The notes under the pieces were generated by a model, which was not told where the DNA came from, searched no databases, and saw only the letters and a program-made list of their open reading frames with translations. A DNA stretch of 24,956 nucleotides, taken from contig DEDQ01000050.1 of assembly GCA_002350065.1 (NCBI GenBank), forward strand, positions 25,370 to 50,325, in the 5' to 3' direction. The first letter of the stretch is position 1; every line of letters begins with the position of its first letter. Positions 5,945 to 13,740 of the stretch are shown one piece after another. The stretch comes from Ruminococcus flavefaciens. GTDB lineage: Bacteria; Bacillota; Clostridia; Oscillospirales; Ruminococcaceae. A program made the translations under genes and the position numbers.

Positions 5945-7399
5945 ATGAACACACTTAAGAAAACTTTAGCATTAGTTGCTACACTTGCTATGGCTGCAAC
6001 AGCTCTCGCAAGCTGCGGTGACGACTCAAGCTCATCAACATCTGAGTCCAAGGCTGAGACAACAAAGGCTTCTGAGGACACAACAAAAGCTGACACATCT
6101 GAGGCTTCAACAGGCGAGATCGACGCTTCTGTAAAGACAGGCGGCGACACATTCACAATCGCAGCTTGGAACGCAGACGATGTTCCTTACCTCATCGCTC
6201 AGTGGAAGGGCCTTGACTACAAGACAATCGTTGACGACCTTTCTGATAACAAGGTTGACGGCATCAACTGCATCGTATTTGGTGTAGGCGGCGGTGAAGC
6301 TTCTGAGAGATATGATCAGCTCTTCAACGACGGTACAGACCTCGACGTTTACTTCTGCGAAGCTGACTGGGCTCTCAAGTACATCAACGACGATTCCAAG
6401 ACACTTGCTCTCAGCAAGCTCGGTCTCGGCGATGCTGATTTCGCTAACATCTACAAGTACACAGATGAGATCGGTAAGGATTCCAACGGCGTTCGTAAGG
6501 GCGTTTCATGGCAGGCTGCAGCAGGTGGATTCGCTTACAGAGCTGACCTCGCTAAGGATTACCTCGGTGCTAACTCACCTGACGAAATGCAGAAGCAGGT
6601 TGCTGACTGGGATAAGTTCGTAGAGGCTGCTAAGACAGTTTCTGACAAGTCCGGCGGCAAGACAGCTCTCGCTGATACAGTTGGTGGTCTCTGGCAGGCA
6701 TTCGCTTGCGGACGTACAACTCCTTGGGTTGTAGACGACAAGCTCCAGATTGATGACTTCTGCAAGAACTTTGCTGACACAGCTAAGGAACTCTGGGACT
6801 GCGGCGGTGTTACAAAGAACAACCAGTGGACAGATGAGTGGACAGCTGCTGGTACAACTGGCGACTGCATGGGTTACTTCGTTTCTACATGGGGCTTCGG
6901 CGGCTTCTTCAAGGACGCTGCAGGCGGTGTAGGCGGCGCTACATACGGCAAGTGGGCTGTATGCGAAGGACCTCAGGCATTCTACTGGGGCGGTACTTGG
7001 ATGGTTGTAAATCCTGGTACAGATAACGGCGAAGAGGCTCGTGACTTCATCCTCTCAGCTACATCTAACGAAGAGCAGATGTCTGCATACGCTAAGGCTA
7101 AGCCTGAGTATGTAAACAACACAAAGGTTATGGATGACCTTATCTCTGGCAACACAGTATTCAACGAAGAGATCTCCAACAACTTTGCTGATGGTCAGAA
7201 CTACTTCGCTGAGCTCGCTAACAACGCTAAGAGCATCAACTTCAACGGTCTTATCACACCTTACGATGCTACAGTTAAGAGCGACTTCATCAACAAGGTA
7301 ACAGATGATTACCTCAAGGGCGGCAAGTCTTGGGACGATACAGTAGTAGAGTTCAAGAAGAAGGTTGCTGAGGATATCCCCACACTTACTATTGAATAA
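5945..7399 (+). CDS. carbohydrate ABC transporter substrate-binding lipoprotein
   Basis: Predicted 484 residues. A signal peptide ends in the lipobox LAS-Cys24, and is followed by a Ser/Thr/Glu/Lys-rich tether to about residue 60. The rest resembles the family 1 extracellular sugar-binding proteins, with aromatic-rich stretches (WNADDVPYL, GGLWQAFACGRTTPW, FYWGGTW) suited to binding sugar rings. It captures a carbohydrate at the membrane surface and hands it to the two permeases downstream; the sugar cannot be named. I choose ATG 5945 rather than the frame's earlier ATG 5906 because AAGGAGG (5929-5935) is nine bases before it. Codon use is extreme: all isoleucines are ATC or ATT with no ATA, and alanine is mostly GCT, unlike the flanking genes. 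This points to very high expression. Confidence 0.93.
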   Translation: MNTLKKTLALVATLAMAATALASCGDDSSSSTSESKAETTKASEDTTKADTSEASTGEIDASVKTGGDTFTIAAWNADDVPYLIAQWKGLDYKTIVDDLSDNKVDGINCIVFGVGGGEASERYDQLFNDGTDLDVYFCEADWALKYINDDSKTLALSKLGLGDADFANIYKYTDEIGKDSNGVRKGVSWQAAAGGFAYRADLAKDYLGANSPDEMQKQVADWDKFVEAAKTVSDKSGGKTALADTVGGLWQAFACGRTTPWVVDDKLQIDDFCKNFADTAKELWDCGGVTKNNQWTDEWTAAGTTGDCMGYFVSTWGFGGFFKDAAGGVGGATYGKWAVCEGPQAFYWGGTWMVVNPGTDNGEEARDFILSATSNEEQMSAYAKAKPEYVNNTKVMDDLISGNTVFNEEISNNFADGQNYFAELANNAKSINFNGLITPYDATVKSDFINKVTDDYLKGGKSWDDTVVEFKKKVAEDIPTLTIE

Positions 7400-7426
7400 T
7401 TCAAGCATAACATAATACAAATTATG

Positions 7427-7454
7427 CCTACGGAATACTTATGTATTCCGTAGG
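7427..7454 (+). terminator. intercistronic hairpin after the binding-protein gene (partial terminator or mRNA stabiliser)
   Basis: CCTACGGAATAC (7427-7438) and GTATTCCGTAGG (7443-7454) form a perfect 12-bp stem with a TTAT loop, extendable by GU pairs. The following sequence is U-rich but interrupted (TGTATATTTGTTTC), so termination is probably partial. Such hairpins after a binding-protein gene commonly yield more binding protein than permease. Confidence 0.8.
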
Positions 7455-7460
7455 TGTATA

Positions 7461-7490
7461 TTTGTTTCTATTTGTTTCTATTTGTTTTAA
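7461..7490 (+). repeat. three tandem 10-bp repeats
   Basis: TTTGTTTCTA at 7461-7470 and 7471-7480 is followed by the degenerate TTTGTTTTAA at 7481-7490. The repeats occupy the space between the hairpin and the permease ribosome binding site. They could be the U-rich part of the terminator, or a slippage-prone stretch that varies between strains. Confidence 0.7.
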
Positions 7491-7514
7491 TCATTTCACG
7501 AGAGGGTGTGTGTT

Positions 7515-8582
7515 ATGGCATCTGCTGCACAAAGACGTATAAAATCTATCAGCTATGCTAAATATGGCTATATATTCATATTGCCGTTTTTTATTGTATA
7601 CTTATTTTTCCAGTTATGGCCTCTTATAAACACCTTTATAGTTGCATTTAAAGGTAATGCTGATACAGGCGTTGACAACTGGGTAGGTCTCAACAACTTC
7701 AAGGACATCTTATTCGGCAACCCGGATAAGCCCTTCACCGCAGCCCAGACTGTTCACGAAAGCTTTTTCAGATGTCTTGGCAATACTGTAATTCTCTGGG
7801 TAGGTAACTTCATTCCCCAGATCATTCTTTCTCTTTCATTAGCCGTTTGGTTCACAGAAGCAAATCTTAAGATCCCGGGAAGGGAATTCTTTAAGATCGT
7901 AATGTATCTTCCTAATATTCTTACTGCTGCATCAGTAGCCGTACTTTTCGTACAGCTCTGCGGTCAGTCAGAAACAAACCCCGGCGCTATCAACTCATTA
8001 TTGAGTAAGGTAGGTATCGTAAAATCACTTCCGAACGGACATATTGACCCTATCGAGTTCATCGACGGCATATGGCCTTCACGTTTTGTCGTAATGTTTA
8101 TCCAGACATGGATGTGGTTCGGTAATACCATGATCATGCTCATGTCAGGTATTCAGGGTATCAACCCTTCATTGTTCGAGGCTGCAAGCATCGACGGTGC
8201 AACTTCCGGACAAGTTTTCAGAAAGATAACTCTTCCTCTTCTTACACCCATTATGGCATACACACTTGTAACATCTATGATCGGTGGTCTTCAGATGTTC
8301 GATATTCCTTACCTCTACAATAAGAACGGTACGGTTAAGGAATCACTTGAAACCATTGCTGCTCTCATCTACAAATACTTCCATGTATCAGATCTTTCAA
8401 AGAGTAAGCTCGGTTATTCTGGTGCTGCGTCTGTTCTTCTCTTCTTCATCACACTTGCACTTGGCTGCATTGCGTTCTACATGACACGCGATAAGGACGA
8501 GATCGCTAAGAAGAAGCAGAGGAAAAAGAATGAAAAACAGCTCAAGCAGCAAAATAAGCAGTTTGGAGGATTTTCAGTATGA
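7515..8582 (+). CDS. carbohydrate ABC transporter permease, MalF/UgpA type
   Basis: Predicted 355 residues with about six hydrophobic membrane segments, and a C-terminal Lys/Gln-rich tail. The cytoplasmic EAA loop that docks the ATPase is clear (EAASIDGATSGQVFRKITLP). ATG 7515 is preferred over the in-frame GTG 7506 because AGAGGG at 7501-7506 is eight bases before the ATG. It pairs with the next gene product to form the membrane channel for the sugar bound by the upstream lipoprotein. The first 50 or so codons use ATA and TTA freely, then codon use changes to the ATC/CTC style of the binding protein. Substrate unknown. Confidence 0.95.
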   Translation: MASAAQRRIKSISYAKYGYIFILPFFIVYLFFQLWPLINTFIVAFKGNADTGVDNWVGLNNFKDILFGNPDKPFTAAQTVHESFFRCLGNTVILWVGNFIPQIILSLSLAVWFTEANLKIPGREFFKIVMYLPNILTAASVAVLFVQLCGQSETNPGAINSLLSKVGIVKSLPNGHIDPIEFIDGIWPSRFVVMFIQTWMWFGNTMIMLMSGIQGINPSLFEAASIDGATSGQVFRKITLPLLTPIMAYTLVTSMIGGLQMFDIPYLYNKNGTVKESLETIAALIYKYFHVSDLSKSKLGYSGAASVLLFFITLALGCIAFYMTRDKDEIAKKKQRKKNEKQLKQQNKQFGGFSV

Positions 8583-9472
8583 GTAAAATGAGCTCAGTAT
8601 ATGGAGAGGCTAAGGCTAACTATACAGCAAAGCTGAAAATAAAGTCAGCTATCCTGTTTGTATGGTTCGTTATCCTTACCATCATCTGTTTATTTCCGAT
8701 TTACATTCTTCTTGTAAACGCAACACGTACAACAACTGATATCTCTAACGGTATCAGCTTTCTCCCGAGCACACATCTCTTTGAGAACTACAAGTCCGCT
8801 ACTGGTGCAGACTTCAGACTTAACTACCGTGCGCTCTATGGTTATAGAAACAGTCTTATAATCACCTGCACATCATGTTTCCTTACCGTATTCTTCTCAG
8901 CTCTGACAGCATACGGTATCCATGTTTACGATTTTAAGCTCAAGGAAACTTCTTACACTATTATTCTTCTTGTAATGATGGTTCCTATGCAGGTTACATC
9001 AGCAGGTTTCTTAAGCTTTATGTCAAAGATCCATCTGACAAATACTTACTGGCCTCTTATCATTCCTGCAGTTGCAGCTCCAGGTGTTGTATACTTTATG
9101 CGATCGTACATGAAATCGTCGTTCCCGCTTGACATCGTTGAAGCTGCAAGAATCGACGGATGCAGCGAGTTCAGAACCTTCGTTTCTATCGCTATCCCGA
9201 TGATGAAGCCGGCTATCGCAGTTCAGGCTATCTTCGCATTCATCGCAAGCTGGAACAACTTTTATACACCTAACATGATCCTTATCAGTGTTGACACAAA
9301 GAAGAAGACATTGCCTATGATGATCAATGCTCTTCAGTCTTCAGACGTACTTAATGACTACGGTGCAGTTTACCTTGCTATCGCAATGAGTATCGTACCT
9401 ATCATTATAGCATACGTATTACTTTCAAGATTCATTATAGCCGGTGTTGCTCTCGGTGGTGTAAAGGAATAA
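8579..9472 (+). CDS. carbohydrate ABC transporter permease, MalG type
   Basis: Predicted 297 residues with six hydrophobic segments and the MalG-type EAA motif (EAARIDGCSEFRTF and following IAIPMMKP). The start ATG overlaps the previous stop as ATGA, and GGAGG at about 8566-8570 provides the ribosome binding site, so the two permeases are made together. No ATP-binding subunit follows: the gene is closed by two intrinsic terminators. Many Firmicutes sugar importers of this type share one MsmK/MsiK-like ATPase encoded elsewhere, and that is my inference here. Confidence 0.95.
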   Translation: MSKMSSVYGEAKANYTAKLKIKSAILFVWFVILTIICLFPIYILLVNATRTTTDISNGISFLPSTHLFENYKSATGADFRLNYRALYGYRNSLIITCTSCFLTVFFSALTAYGIHVYDFKLKETSYTIILLVMMVPMQVTSAGFLSFMSKIHLTNTYWPLIIPAVAAPGVVYFMRSYMKSSFPLDIVEAARIDGCSEFRTFVSIAIPMMKPAIAVQAIFAFIASWNNFYTPNMILISVDTKKKTLPMMINALQSSDVLNDYGAVYLAIAMSIVPIIIAYVLLSRFIIAGVALGGVKE

Positions 9473-9483
9473 TCGTATATATA

Positions 9484-9517
9484 AACAGCGTACTTCGGTA
9501 CGCTGTTTTTTATTTTT
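9484..9517 (+). terminator. intrinsic terminator 1 of the ABC importer operon
   Basis: AACAGCGTAC (9484-9493) and GTACGCTGTT (9498-9507) form a 10-bp stem closed by a UUCG tetraloop, followed by a T-rich run to 9517. This is a textbook intrinsic terminator. Confidence 0.95.
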
Positions 9518-9539
9518 GGACGCTTTGCGTCCTTTTTTT
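9518..9539 (+). terminator. intrinsic terminator 2, immediately downstream
   Basis: GGACGC (9518-9523), a TTT loop and GCGTCC (9527-9532) are followed by seven Ts (9533-9539). It follows the first terminator without a gap. Together they isolate the highly transcribed importer from the sporulation operon. Confidence 0.9.
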
Positions 9540-9540
9540 G

Positions 9541-9569
9541 TCATAACGGCTTCCTGACGAGCATAAGAT
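9541..9569 (+). promoter_or_regulatory. candidate sigma-E (mother-cell) promoter for the spoIIIA operon
   Basis: TCATAAC (9541-9547) resembles the sigma-E -35 consensus KMATATT in its first five positions, and CATAAGAT (9562-9569) resembles the -10 consensus CATACANT. The spacer is 14 bases, the spacing known for sigma-E. No sigma-A-type promoter is visible in the gap. In B. subtilis this operon is transcribed by sigma-E, which supports the call. Confidence 0.6.
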
Positions 9570-9590
9570 TTAGAGAAAGGGGAGCTGAAA

Positions 9591-10574
9591 ATGAAGGAGA
9601 GTACAAGCCTCGGAATTATTATGGGATACCTGCCAGCGGATATGCGCCGCGCAGTTGAAAATGCCGGAAGTCTCGCCACGTTAACGGAGCTGAGACTCAA
9701 CATCGGACGACCTGCCGCGCTGATTTTTCCGGACAAGATATTGTACCTGACATCACACGGCACGACCGCGAGCGCGAACAATCTGTCATGCGTGAAGTGT
9801 ACACGCTCGGACCTTGATTCAATCATGGATTCGATAACGCACTACTCATTCCATTCGCATATCACGGAGCTGAAAACCGGGAGCATTATGCTTGAAAACG
9901 GCATACGCGCCGCAATATCCGGAGCTTACAATCAGGACGGACTGATAACCTCAGTCACGGGACTGAGCTTCCGAATATCGCGTTGTATCGAGGACTGCTC
10001 GCGCGAGCTTCTGCCGCTTGTGAGTGAAAAATGCGGCATACTTATCTGCGGAGGAGTCAACTCTGGCAAAACAACAATGCTCCGTGATCTATGCAGAGCA
10101 GTCGGCACGCGGAAAAAAGTCACGCTTATAGACGAGCGAAACGAGATAGCCTGTACTGCAAATGGGCAAATCTGCAATGATGTCGGAGCCCTCACAAACG
10201 TTTTATCGGACTGTCCGCGAGCCAAAGGCATAGTCACAGCAGTGCGGAATCTTTCGCCGGACTACATTTTCTGCGACGAGATATCGACAAATGAAGACCT
10301 TGAAGCAATTATGACCGGACGCGGCTGCGGAGTAAACTTTTGCGCAACAGCTCACGCTGAAAGCATGGAAGATCTGAATCAGCGCACATTTGCTGAGGGA
10401 CTTATAAAAACCGGGATTTTCAGATATGCAGTTTTTCTTGCAGGAGCCTCCGCGCCCGGCAGGATAGCTGAGATAAGGAGGCTTGACGAAGATGATACGC
10501 GTGGTGACATCACTGATTCTGACCGCGCTTGGCGGAGCAGTCGGATACGCGCTTGCGGACAAGCTCAGAAGTGA
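9591..10574 (+). CDS. spoIIIAA: stage III sporulation protein AA (SpoIIIAA), ATPase
   Basis: Predicted 327 residues. It is the cytoplasmic ATPase of the SpoIIIA-SpoIIQ complex that connects mother cell and forespore, related to secretion ATPases. Walker A is GGVNSGKT (residues 154-161), differing from the usual GPPGSGKT but keeping the essential G, K and T. Walker B is YIFCDE near 225-230. Cysteines are frequent. GGGGAG at about 9579-9584 precedes ATG 9591. The conserved domain ends near residue 300 (GRIAEIRRLDE); the last 27 residues are a tail whose DNA also encodes the start of spoIIIAB, an overlap of 83 bases. First gene of the complete operon. Confidence 0.95.
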   Translation: MKESTSLGIIMGYLPADMRRAVENAGSLATLTELRLNIGRPAALIFPDKILYLTSHGTTASANNLSCVKCTRSDLDSIMDSITHYSFHSHITELKTGSIMLENGIRAAISGAYNQDGLITSVTGLSFRISRCIEDCSRELLPLVSEKCGILICGGVNSGKTTMLRDLCRAVGTRKKVTLIDERNEIACTANGQICNDVGALTNVLSDCPRAKGIVTAVRNLSPDYIFCDEISTNEDLEAIMTGRGCGVNFCATAHAESMEDLNQRTFAEGLIKTGIFRYAVFLAGASAPGRIAEIRRLDEDDTRGDITDSDRAWRSSRIRACGQAQK

Positions 10575-10992
10575 GTGCCGGATATGCCGTGATATCGTGA
10601 CTTTGCTCAGCCGCGCAGGATTTCTCGTTGGCTGCCGCGGAGATGATATATACGCCATATGCTCGGAGCTTCGCCGCGACAGTGAACTAAGCAGACTTAA
10701 CTTCCTGCGTGTGCTCCCGACCTCATATTCCGCCGGCTGTGACATGAGAAAATGCTGGCGCGAGGCGGTCTGCGGGCAGAATTATCCAGAGCGCGAGGAG
10801 GATATACTGCTTCGTCTCGGAGGTATACTCGGCAGAACAGACTCGGAAAGTCAGCGAACTGCGATAGCCGGACTCATAGCCGAAACGGAGCACCTGACGA
10901 CACAGCAGGACGAGCTTTACAGCAAAAGAGGGAGGATATACCGGACAGCGGGACTGCTCTTCGGGGTCATGGCGGGGATACTTGTCATCTGA
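10492..10992 (+). CDS. spoIIIAB: stage III sporulation protein AB (SpoIIIAB)
   Basis: Predicted 166 residues, close to the usual 170. It has an N-terminal membrane segment (VVTSLILTALGGAVGYAL), a soluble helical middle and a C-terminal hydrophobic segment ending GVMAGILVI, as in family members, which resemble GspF-like platform proteins. AAGGAGG at 10476-10482 is nine bases before ATG 10492; the in-frame TTG 10483 touches that site and is rejected. The start lies inside spoIIIAA. Confidence 0.93.
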   Translation: MIRVVTSLILTALGGAVGYALADKLRSECRICRDIVTLLSRAGFLVGCRGDDIYAICSELRRDSELSRLNFLRVLPTSYSAGCDMRKCWREAVCGQNYPEREEDILLRLGGILGRTDSESQRTAIAGLIAETEHLTTQQDELYSKRGRIYRTAGLLFGVMAGILVI

Positions 10993-11009
10993 CCGGAAAG
11001 GACGTTTTC

Positions 11010-11207
11010 ATGGACATTGACCTTATATTTAAAATTGCCGGAACGGGCATAATCGTGGCAGTGCTGAATCTGGTGCTGAAGCGTGCAGAGCGCGAGGAAC
11101 AGGCAATGATGACGACACTTGCAGGGCTGATAGTAGTCCTGATGATGATAGTTCAGGAGATAGGCGGGCTCTTTGAAACAGTAAAGACGGTGTTCGGCTT
11201 ATGGTAG
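11010..11207 (+). CDS. spoIIIAC: stage III sporulation protein AC (SpoIIIAC)
   Basis: Predicted 65 residues, typical of this very short family. It consists of two hydrophobic helices joined by a charged turn (LKRAEREEQA), and ends FGLW. GGAAAGGA (10994-11001) precedes ATG 11010. The larger open frame that contains it begins far upstream inside spoIIIAB and is not the real start. It overlaps spoIIIAD by seven bases. The product is a small membrane subunit of the SpoIIIA complex. Confidence 0.93.
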   Translation: MDIDLIFKIAGTGIIVAVLNLVLKRAEREEQAMMTTLAGLIVVLMMIVQEIGGLFETVKTVFGLW

Positions 11208-11602
11208 ACCGCACGCTTGCGACGGCGATTTTCTGCGTATGTGCAGCGCTGCTTGCGGTACTGCTCCGTCAGCACTGCCGCGAGCAGTCGATGCTTCTTG
11301 CGATAGCCGCCTGCGGAGCCGTTATCGGCGGAGCTTTCGCCTACGCCGCTCCGCTTATCAGCGACATACGCGATATTTTTGACTCAGCCGGCATATCTGA
11401 AAGCTACATCGCGCTCATTTTCAAAGCGGCGGCAGTCTGCCTGATAACGCAGATAACGTGCGAGCTCTGCCGCGACTGCGGGGAATCGGCGATAGCCTCG
11501 GCGGCGGAAATATGGGGAAGGGGAGCAGTCGCATACCTGACGATACCGCTTGTGCGGACTCTCATCGGTCAGATAAGCGGCTTTTTGCAGGCAGAGAGAT
11601 GA
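11201..11602 (+). CDS. spoIIIAD: stage III sporulation protein AD (SpoIIIAD)
   Basis: Predicted 133 residues, the usual length. Four hydrophobic stretches give a membrane protein; the central segment with DIFDSAGISESY and the KAAAVCLITQITCELCRDCGE helix is characteristic of the family. The start ATG lies seven bases inside spoIIIAC, and the stop overlaps the spoIIIAE start as ATGA. With SpoIIIAC it forms the small membrane part of the feeding-tube complex. Confidence 0.93.
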   Translation: MVDRTLATAIFCVCAALLAVLLRQHCREQSMLLAIAACGAVIGGAFAYAAPLISDIRDIFDSAGISESYIALIFKAAAVCLITQITCELCRDCGESAIASAAEIWGRGAVAYLTIPLVRTLIGQISGFLQAER

Positions 11603-12693
11603 AGAGGATAGTAATTGTGATTTTCGCGGTGATATCTTTGTTTTTCGTGGTATCACCTATGTGTGCCGGAGCAGATGACCTCAGTGACGTCAGCGACGAG
11701 ATATCACAGGACGTGAATGACGCGCTCGACGAATTTGACCTCGGCATCGGCTACGAGGACATCAGTGAGATGAGCCTGTCTGAAATAACGGAGCTCCTGC
11801 GTGAAAAGCTCATATCGCGGAGCCGTGCTCCGCTGCGAATGCTTGGAGCAGTCATGCTCACGATAATCCTGACCGCAGTCGTAAAGTCGGCGGCGGGGAG
11901 CGCTCTCAGCGGCGCCTCGGGGGAGATGTGCAGCATGGTCTGCGTTATCGCAGCGGTCACGGTGACGGCTCCGCAGCTGCTCGCGGTGTATGAATCGACT
12001 CTGACGGATATCGAAGTCTGCGGCGATTTCATACTTGTATTCGTGCCGGTCTTTTCGGGAGCAGCCCTCCTCAGCGGCGGCATAACCTCAGCGGGAGTAT
12101 ACCACGCGATGATACTCGGCGCGTCGGAGCTTATAATCAAGCTCTCGGAGAGCTACCTCCTGCCGGTGCTCGGACTGACCGCGGCACTCGCTATCGCAGG
12201 GAGCGTCTTTCCGGACTCATCACTCGAGAGCATATCGGCACTGCTGAAAAAAGCGGTAACGTGGACAGTCAGCATAGTGATGTCGCTCTTCACCGGCTTT
12301 GTCACGCTCAAATGCAGCATATCGGGCAAGGCAGACGGAGCCGCCGCAAAGACGGCGAAAATGCTCATATCGGGGACTATCCCCATAGTCGGCGGAGCAG
12401 TATCGGACGCCTACTCGACTGTCAAAGGGAGCTTTGAAGTCATCGGCGGTACAGTCGGGGCAGCGGGGATAGTGGCGATAGTGCTGATGATACTGCCGAA
12501 AGTTGCGGAGCTTTTCATGTATCGGGCGGTCATGTGGATAGGAGCCGCCGCCGCTGACGTATTTTCCGCACAGCCGGCAGCAAAGCTTCTCCGCAGCTTT
12601 GACAGCGGACTTGCGATAGCTCAGTGCGTACTTGTGAGCTACTCGCTGATGTTCATGATATCGTCAGCGATACTCGCGCAGACTTTTTCATAA
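11599..12693 (+). CDS. spoIIIAE: stage III sporulation protein AE (SpoIIIAE)
   Basis: Predicted 364 residues from ATG 11599; the open frame extends 47 codons further into spoIIIAD but without an initiation site. A signal peptide (about residues 1-24, ending CAGA) is followed by an acidic external segment rich in Asp and Glu, and then by multiple membrane segments to the end, as expected for the large polytopic subunit. The ATGA overlap with spoIIIAD indicates coupled translation. Confidence 0.94.
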   Translation: MKRIVIVIFAVISLFFVVSPMCAGADDLSDVSDEISQDVNDALDEFDLGIGYEDISEMSLSEITELLREKLISRSRAPLRMLGAVMLTIILTAVVKSAAGSALSGASGEMCSMVCVIAAVTVTAPQLLAVYESTLTDIEVCGDFILVFVPVFSGAALLSGGITSAGVYHAMILGASELIIKLSESYLLPVLGLTAALAIAGSVFPDSSLESISALLKKAVTWTVSIVMSLFTGFVTLKCSISGKADGAAAKTAKMLISGTIPIVGGAVSDAYSTVKGSFEVIGGTVGAAGIVAIVLMILPKVAELFMYRAVMWIGAAAADVFSAQPAAKLLRSFDSGLAIAQCVLVSYSLMFMISSAILAQTFS

Positions 12694-12705
12694 GGAGGTG
12701 TTCAC

Positions 12706-13182
12706 ATGAGGGAGGCAGTCCTTGCGGTATGCGTAGTATCGGCGGCGAAATGTCTTATCGGACAGATGGCAGGCGGCACGAAGATGAAGGGACAGCTTCG
12801 TTTCATGCTTGATATGCTGCTCGCTATAGTGCTTGTAACTCCGTTTGCGGAGGGGATAGTGCATTTCGAGCTTCCGGAGGTCAGCAGCTACGAGCTCACG
12901 GACGACTATGCAGCAGACCTGCGAAACCGAGCTCTTGCGGAGGAGGCAGCCGAAAACATAAGCGGAGTCCTAATGCAGCAGATAACAGCCGCAGGGATAG
13001 GATGCGAAAAAGTTTCGGCAGAGGTTAATATTTCTGAGGACGGCAGCATATCTATTAGTAAGGTGTGGGTCACAGCGGAGGACATCGGGGCGGCTGCGGA
13101 AATAATAAGGAACAGCCTCGGAGAGGAAACGGAGGTAGTAAATGAAAGCAGTGAAAATACTGGAGAAGCTGCTGGGGAGTAA
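12706..13182 (+). CDS. spoIIIAF: stage III sporulation protein AF (SpoIIIAF)
   Basis: Predicted 158 residues. Two N-terminal membrane helices (AVLAVCVVSAAKCLIG and MLLAIVLVTPFAEGIV) are followed by a soluble domain of the ring-building type with VSAEVNISEDGSI. TAAGGAGGTG at 12692-12701 is one of the strongest ribosome binding sites in the operon. The 3' end overlaps spoIIIAG by 41 bases, so the acidic C-terminal tail of AF is encoded by DNA also used for the AG start. Confidence 0.92.
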   Translation: MREAVLAVCVVSAAKCLIGQMAGGTKMKGQLRFMLDMLLAIVLVTPFAEGIVHFELPEVSSYELTDDYAADLRNRALAEEAAENISGVLMQQITAAGIGCEKVSAEVNISEDGSISISKVWVTAEDIGAAAEIIRNSLGEETEVVNESSENTGEAAGE

Positions 13183-13669
13183 GCGCTCCGCGGCAGTCGT
13201 CATGCTCCTCGGCACTGCAGGACTGCTGCTGATAATGATAACATCTTTTCTGCCGGACAAGAAACAGCAGCCCACGCAGGAGACCTCGACCTCGCCGGTA
13301 TCAGCGGCGAGTGCAGGCTACTGCCGCAGCACGGAGCAGAAGCTCCGCGAATTTCTGCGGCATATCGACGGTGCAGGCGAGGTCGAGGTGTATCTTACAG
13401 TCGGGAGCGGCGAGAGGTACATATACGCCTCCGAGGGCAAGAGGAGCACCTCAGAAAACAGAACAGAGGAGGAGAAAAAATATGTTATGACCGGCGGAAG
13501 CAGTACACGCGGACCGCTGATAGAAACGGTCGAAACTCCCGAGATAACGGGAGCAGTAATAGTGTGTACAGGCTGCGGCAGCCCCGCAGTCGAGGAGCGC
13601 ATATACAAAGCGGCATCGGCGGCGCTCGGCATACCGACTGCCAAGATATACGTAACAAAAATGCGCTGA
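13142..13669 (+). CDS. spoIIIAG: stage III sporulation protein AG (SpoIIIAG)
   Basis: Predicted 175 residues. It has a single N-terminal membrane helix (SAAVVMLLGTAGLLLIMI), a low-complexity linker, then the ring-forming domain of this family with EVEVYLTVGSGERYIYASEG, the RGPLIETVETPEI segment and a C-terminal AAVSALGIPTAKIYV-type helix-strand. In B. subtilis SpoIIIAG forms a large oligomeric ring in the space between the two membranes. GGAGGT 13131-13136 is five bases before ATG 13142. The gene starts inside spoIIIAF. Confidence 0.93.
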   Translation: MKAVKILEKLLGSKRSAAVVMLLGTAGLLLIMITSFLPDKKQQPTQETSTSPVSAASAGYCRSTEQKLREFLRHIDGAGEVEVYLTVGSGERYIYASEGKRSTSENRTEEEKKYVMTGGSSTRGPLIETVETPEITGAVIVCTGCGSPAVEERIYKAASAALGIPTAKIYVTKMR

Positions 13670-13740
13670 AAGCTGCGGACGCCTCCATACCGAAAAAAGA
13701 GAACACAAGCAAATATCAGAAATGAAACGAGGAGATATTT

